Shown: positions 61,556 through 64,000 of the stretch, in pieces
How positions within the stretch are numbered: the stretch's first letter is position 1
Layout of the letters: every line of letters starts with the position of its first letter
Assembly: GCF_004362745.1 (NCBI RefSeq)
Contig: NZ_SNXY01000011.1
Coordinates: forward strand, 1-64,000
From: Oharaeibacter diazotrophicus
GTDB taxonomy: Bacteria > Pseudomonadota > Alphaproteobacteria > Rhizobiales > Pleomorphomonadaceae
Length of the DNA: 64,000 nucleotides
Reading direction: 5' to 3'
The notes under the pieces: generated by a model
What the model saw: only the letters and a program-made list of their open reading frames with translations
The model's database searches: none
Told to the model about the DNA's origin: nothing
Made by a program: the position numbers and the translations under genes

Positions 61556-62305
61556 TCAGGCAGGCGGCCGGACCGGCACGGCCGGCCGCTCGGCCGCGAG
61601 CAGGTGCCCGATCTCCTCGGGCGCGACCGCCTTGGAGAACAGCCAGCCCTGGAGATAGTGGCAGCCGGCCGCCTTCAGGAAGCGCCGCTGCGCCTCGGTC
61701 TCGACGCCCTCGGCGGTGACGCGCAGGCCGAGCGCGCGGGCGAGCGCGATCACCGACTGCACGATCGCCACGGCCCGCATCGAGCCGATGTCGTCGATGA
61801 AGCACTTGTCGATCTTGAGCTTGTCGACCGGCAACCGCAGCAGGTAGCTCAGCGAGGAATAGCCGGTGCCGAAGTCGTCGAGTGCGATGCGGAAGCCGAC
61901 GGCGCGCAGGCGTTCGATGGTGGCGAGCGCCGCGTCGAAGTCGCCGATGTAGGCGCTCTCGACGATCTCGATCTCGACCCGGTCGTGGCCGATGCCGACC
62001 TCGTCGCAGATGGCGACGAGACGGTCGACGAGCACGGGGTCGCGGAAGCGGTCGGCCGACAGGTTGATCGACACGGTCAGGCCCGGCCACGCGACCGCGT
62101 CGGCGCAGGCGCGGCGGAACACCCAGTAGTCGAGCCGCTCGGCGTCGGCGGGGTCGGAGAAATGGGCGAGCACGTCGCCGGGGCGCATCAGGCGGGGCGT
62201 CGGCTTCAGCACGCGCAAGAGCGCCTCGACGGCGGCCATGCGGCTGCCGTCGGCGAAATACTGCGGCTGGTAGTGGAGCGTCAGCTCCTCGAAACGGACC
62301 GTCAT
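61556..62305 (-). CDS. EAL-domain cyclic-di-GMP phosphodiesterase
   Basis: A 249-residue stand-alone EAL domain. All catalytic residues are present: E27 (AVEALLRV), N81 (SINLSADRF), E113/E116 (EIEIVES), D143-D144 ([10 protein letters not shown]), K164 and D166 (KLKIDK), E199 (TAEGVE) and Q219 (LQGWLF). It should hydrolyse cyclic-di-GMP to pGpG in the cytosol. There is no sensor or GGDEF domain. ATG at 62305 with GGAG upstream. It converges on the receiver gene and is divergent from mtnA. Confidence 0.94.
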   Translation of the reverse strand: MTVRFEELTLHYQPQYFADGSRMAAVEALLRVLKPTPRLMRPGDVLAHFSDPADAERLDYWVFRRACADAVAWPGLTVSINLSADRFRDPVLVDRLVAICDEVGIGHDRVEIEIVESAYIGDFDAALATIERLRAVGFRIALDDFGTGYSSLSYLLRLPVDKLKIDKCFIDDIGSMRAVAIVQSVIALARALGLRVTAEGVETEAQRRFLKAAGCHYLQGWLFSKAVAPEEIGHLLAAERPAVPVRPPA

Positions 62306-62414
62306 GGCACTCCAGGTCGTCTGCACCCCCGAGGAACATCCTATCGCGAAATGCTGTATGAACGCTGACCGTTCCCGCCGATCGCGCCGGGGCGCTCGAG
62401 AGGAGTGGCGAGGG

Positions 62415-63512
62415 TTGAAAGTCGACGGCATCCCCTATCGATCGATCTTCACGGCCGCGGACGGCCGCACCGTCCGGGTGATCGACCAGCGCCGCCTGCC
62501 GCACGACTTCGTCGTGGTCGATCTCTCGACACGCGACGAGGCGGCGGTCGCCATCCGCGACATGTGGGTGCGCGGCGCGCCGCTGATCGGCGCCACCGCC
62601 GCCTACGGGATGGCTCTGCAGATGCGGACGGATCCCTCCGACGCCGGCCTCGACGAGGCCTGGCGGGTGCTGAACGCGACGCGCCCGACCGCCGTCAACC
62701 TGCGCTGGGCGCTCGACGTCATGGCCGCGGTCCTGCGCCCGCTGCCGCCGGCCGAACGCGAGGCCGCCGCCTACGCCCGTGCCGCGGCGATCGCCGACGA
62801 GGACGTCGCGATCAACCGGGCGATCGGCGAGGCCGGCGTCGCCCTGATCGAGGCGGTCGCGGCGCGCAAGGGCGGCGGGCCGGTGAACATCCTCACCCAC
62901 TGCAACGCCGGCTGGCTCGCCACCGTCGACTGGGGCACCGCGACCGCGCCGATCTACATGGCGCGCGAGCGCGGCGTCGACGTCCACGTCTGGGTCGACG
63001 AGACCCGGCCCCGCAACCAGGGGGCCTCGCTGACGGCCTGGGAACTCGCCGGCCACGGCGTGCCGCACACGCTGGTGGTCGACAACGCCGGCGGCCACCT
63101 GATGCAGCACGGCAAGGTCGACCTCGTCATCGTCGGCACGGACCGCACCACCGCCCGCGGCGACGTCTGCAACAAGATCGGCACCTACCTGAAGGCGCTC
63201 GCCGCCCACGACAACGGCGTGCCCTTCCACGTAGCGCTGCCGTCGCCGACGATCGACTGGACCGTCTCGGACGGCCTCGCCGAAATCCCGATCGAGGAGC
63301 GCTCCGGCGAGGAGGTCGGCTGGGTCTGGGGCCGCACCGCCGCCGGCGAGGTGACGCGCGTCCGGATCGCCCCCGAGGCGTCCGGCCTCGGCAACCCCGC
63401 CTTCGACGTCACGCCCGCGCGCCTCGTCACCGGTCTGATCACCGAGCGCGGCCTGTGCGCCGCCAGCCCGGAGGGCCTCGCAAGCCTGTTCCCGGAGCGC
63501 GCCGGCCGTTGA
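62415..63512 (+). CDS. mtnA: S-methyl-5-thioribose-1-phosphate isomerase
   Basis: A 365-residue MtnA that isomerises methylthioribose-1-phosphate in methionine salvage. Catalytic C163 lies in [12 protein letters not shown] and D243 in [26 protein letters not shown] and NKIGTYLKA are also present. The start is TTG at 62415, which yields the usual [10 protein letters not shown]-terminus; an in-frame ATG at 62358 would add 19 basic residues unlike the family and has no ribosome-binding site. No other salvage gene (mtnP, mtnK) is in the window. Confidence 0.94.
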   Translation: MKVDGIPYRSIFTAADGRTVRVIDQRRLPHDFVVVDLSTRDEAAVAIRDMWVRGAPLIGATAAYGMALQMRTDPSDAGLDEAWRVLNATRPTAVNLRWALDVMAAVLRPLPPAEREAAAYARAAAIADEDVAINRAIGEAGVALIEAVAARKGGGPVNILTHCNAGWLATVDWGTATAPIYMARERGVDVHVWVDETRPRNQGASLTAWELAGHGVPHTLVVDNAGGHLMQHGKVDLVIVGTDRTTARGDVCNKIGTYLKALAAHDNGVPFHVALPSPTIDWTVSDGLAEIPIEERSGEEVGWVWGRTAAGEVTRVRIAPEASGLGNPAFDVTPARLVTGLITERGLCAASPEGLASLFPERAGR

Positions 63513-63528
63513 CGCGGCCGGCGCACGC

Positions 63529-63783
63529 TCAGGCGGGCCCGTCGCGGCGTTCGACGTCGAGCACCACCGCGTCGAGCGGGCCGATCGAGCAGCCGACCTC
63601 GAGCATGTCCACGAGGGCGGGGTGACCGGCCGCCTCGACCGCGACCTCGGACGGGCCGGTCGCGACGACGCGGCCGTCGAGGGCGTAGCGGGCGAGGCGC
63701 TCGGCGGCGAAGGCCGCGAAGCCGGCGCCGAGGTCGCGGCCACGGAACACGAGGCGTACGGACACCGGGCGGGGCGTGGACAT
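63529..63783 (-). CDS. Acylphosphatase-like small protein, apparently lacking catalytic residues
   Basis: An 84-residue protein that fits the acylphosphatase fold in length and pattern: VSVRLVFRGRDLGAGFAAFAAERLA (where true enzymes read GRVQGVGFR), a second strand VVATGPSEVAVEAAG and a last strand DAVVLDVER. The catalytic arginine of the GVGFR loop is replaced (GAGFA), and the asparagine of the VRN strand is absent (VVATG), so it is probably inactive. It converges on mtnA, 16 bases away. The family call is tentative. Confidence 0.6.
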   Translation of the reverse strand: MSTPRPVSVRLVFRGRDLGAGFAAFAAERLARYALDGRVVATGPSEVAVEAAGHPALVDMLEVGCSIGPLDAVVLDVERRDGPA

Positions 63784-64000
63784 GGCGGGCGGGATCCTCC
63801 GGGCGCGGGAGCGGCGGCCCGCCTCGGCGCCCGCCGGCCGGGCGCGCGCGGAGCATACACGCGGCGTGCCCGCGCGGGCCATCCCGTCGGTGGGCGATCC
63901 AGTTTCCGCCGCATTCTCGGCGCAGTGCACCCTCGGGGCTCCCCGCCGCCCCGCGACGCGACGACACGGACGGAGCCGCAGTTGGAAACGGTTGTCATCG
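63784..64000. other. Right-edge stretch without an assigned gene
   Basis: 217 bases upstream of the acylphosphatase-like gene. No RNA gene, repeat or convincing coding frame was seen; a gene beginning or ending beyond the window cannot be excluded. Confidence 0.3.

Noticed and set aside
62358-62414. ATG start for mtnA at 62358
   Set aside because: It adds 19 mostly basic residues not seen in MtnA and lacks a ribosome-binding site; the TTG at 62415 gives the normal N-terminus.

Overview
The window comes from a very GC-rich alphaproteobacterium, most likely a member of Hyphomicrobiales (Rhizobiales). Third codon positions are almost all G or C. The evidence is gene order: a split ATP synthase operon atpHAGDC without the F0 genes; hemC-hemD-(Mic60-like)-hemY beside divergent tsaD-gpsA; and the block rplU-rpmA-GNAT-GNAT-obgE-proB-proA-nadD-rsfS-rlmH-envC-ctpA-yibQ-like-rppH. 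A family-level guess such as Pleomorphomonadaceae would be speculation. No insertion sequence, prophage, CRISPR array or rRNA operon was seen.

Layout. 1-2404: the edge of a capsule-export gene, kdsA and tRNA-Gly. 2549-12739: an accessory metabolic island. A seven-gene minus-strand operon holds a guanidino-modifying hydrolase, an aminotransferase, a PotABCD-type ABC importer and a nitrilase-family amidase. It is divergent from a LysR gene, diaminopropionate ammonia-lyase and an N-carbamoyl-amino-acid hydrolase. Together these could import a guanidino- or ureido-amino acid and strip it stepwise to ammonia and pyruvate. 12813-20579: tRNA-Thr, the heme-synthesis/Mic60 block, tsaD and gpsA. 20587-27733: a transglutaminase / circularly permuted ATP-grasp-alpha-E / transglutaminase-DUF2126 cluster, with two copies of a three-hairpin intergenic repeat. 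27873-34820: a GNAT gene, leuC (with a long leader), a Uma2 nuclease-like gene, leuB (next to a heptanucleotide repeat array), a beta carbonic anhydrase, a DUF429 gene and pdxY.

34920-42653: priA, then atpHAGDC ending in a strong hairpin terminator. 42882-56167: a small membrane protein, two tandem Nudix hydrolases, periplasmic cell-envelope genes (yibQ-like, ctpA, envC), ribosome and NAD genes (rlmH, rsfS, nadD), proline synthesis (proA, proB), obgE, two acetyltransferases and rpmA-rplU. 56461-63783: a secreted small protein, a fumarylacetoacetate-hydrolase-family enzyme, a hybrid histidine kinase with its own HPt domain facing a stand-alone receiver, an EAL phosphodiesterase, mtnA and a degenerate acylphosphatase-like protein.

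Most operons are compact, with 4-base ATGA or GTGA overlaps. Start codons were chosen from ribosome binding sites, family length and overlap with neighbours. All domain calls are by eye from translated sequence; no database search was run.
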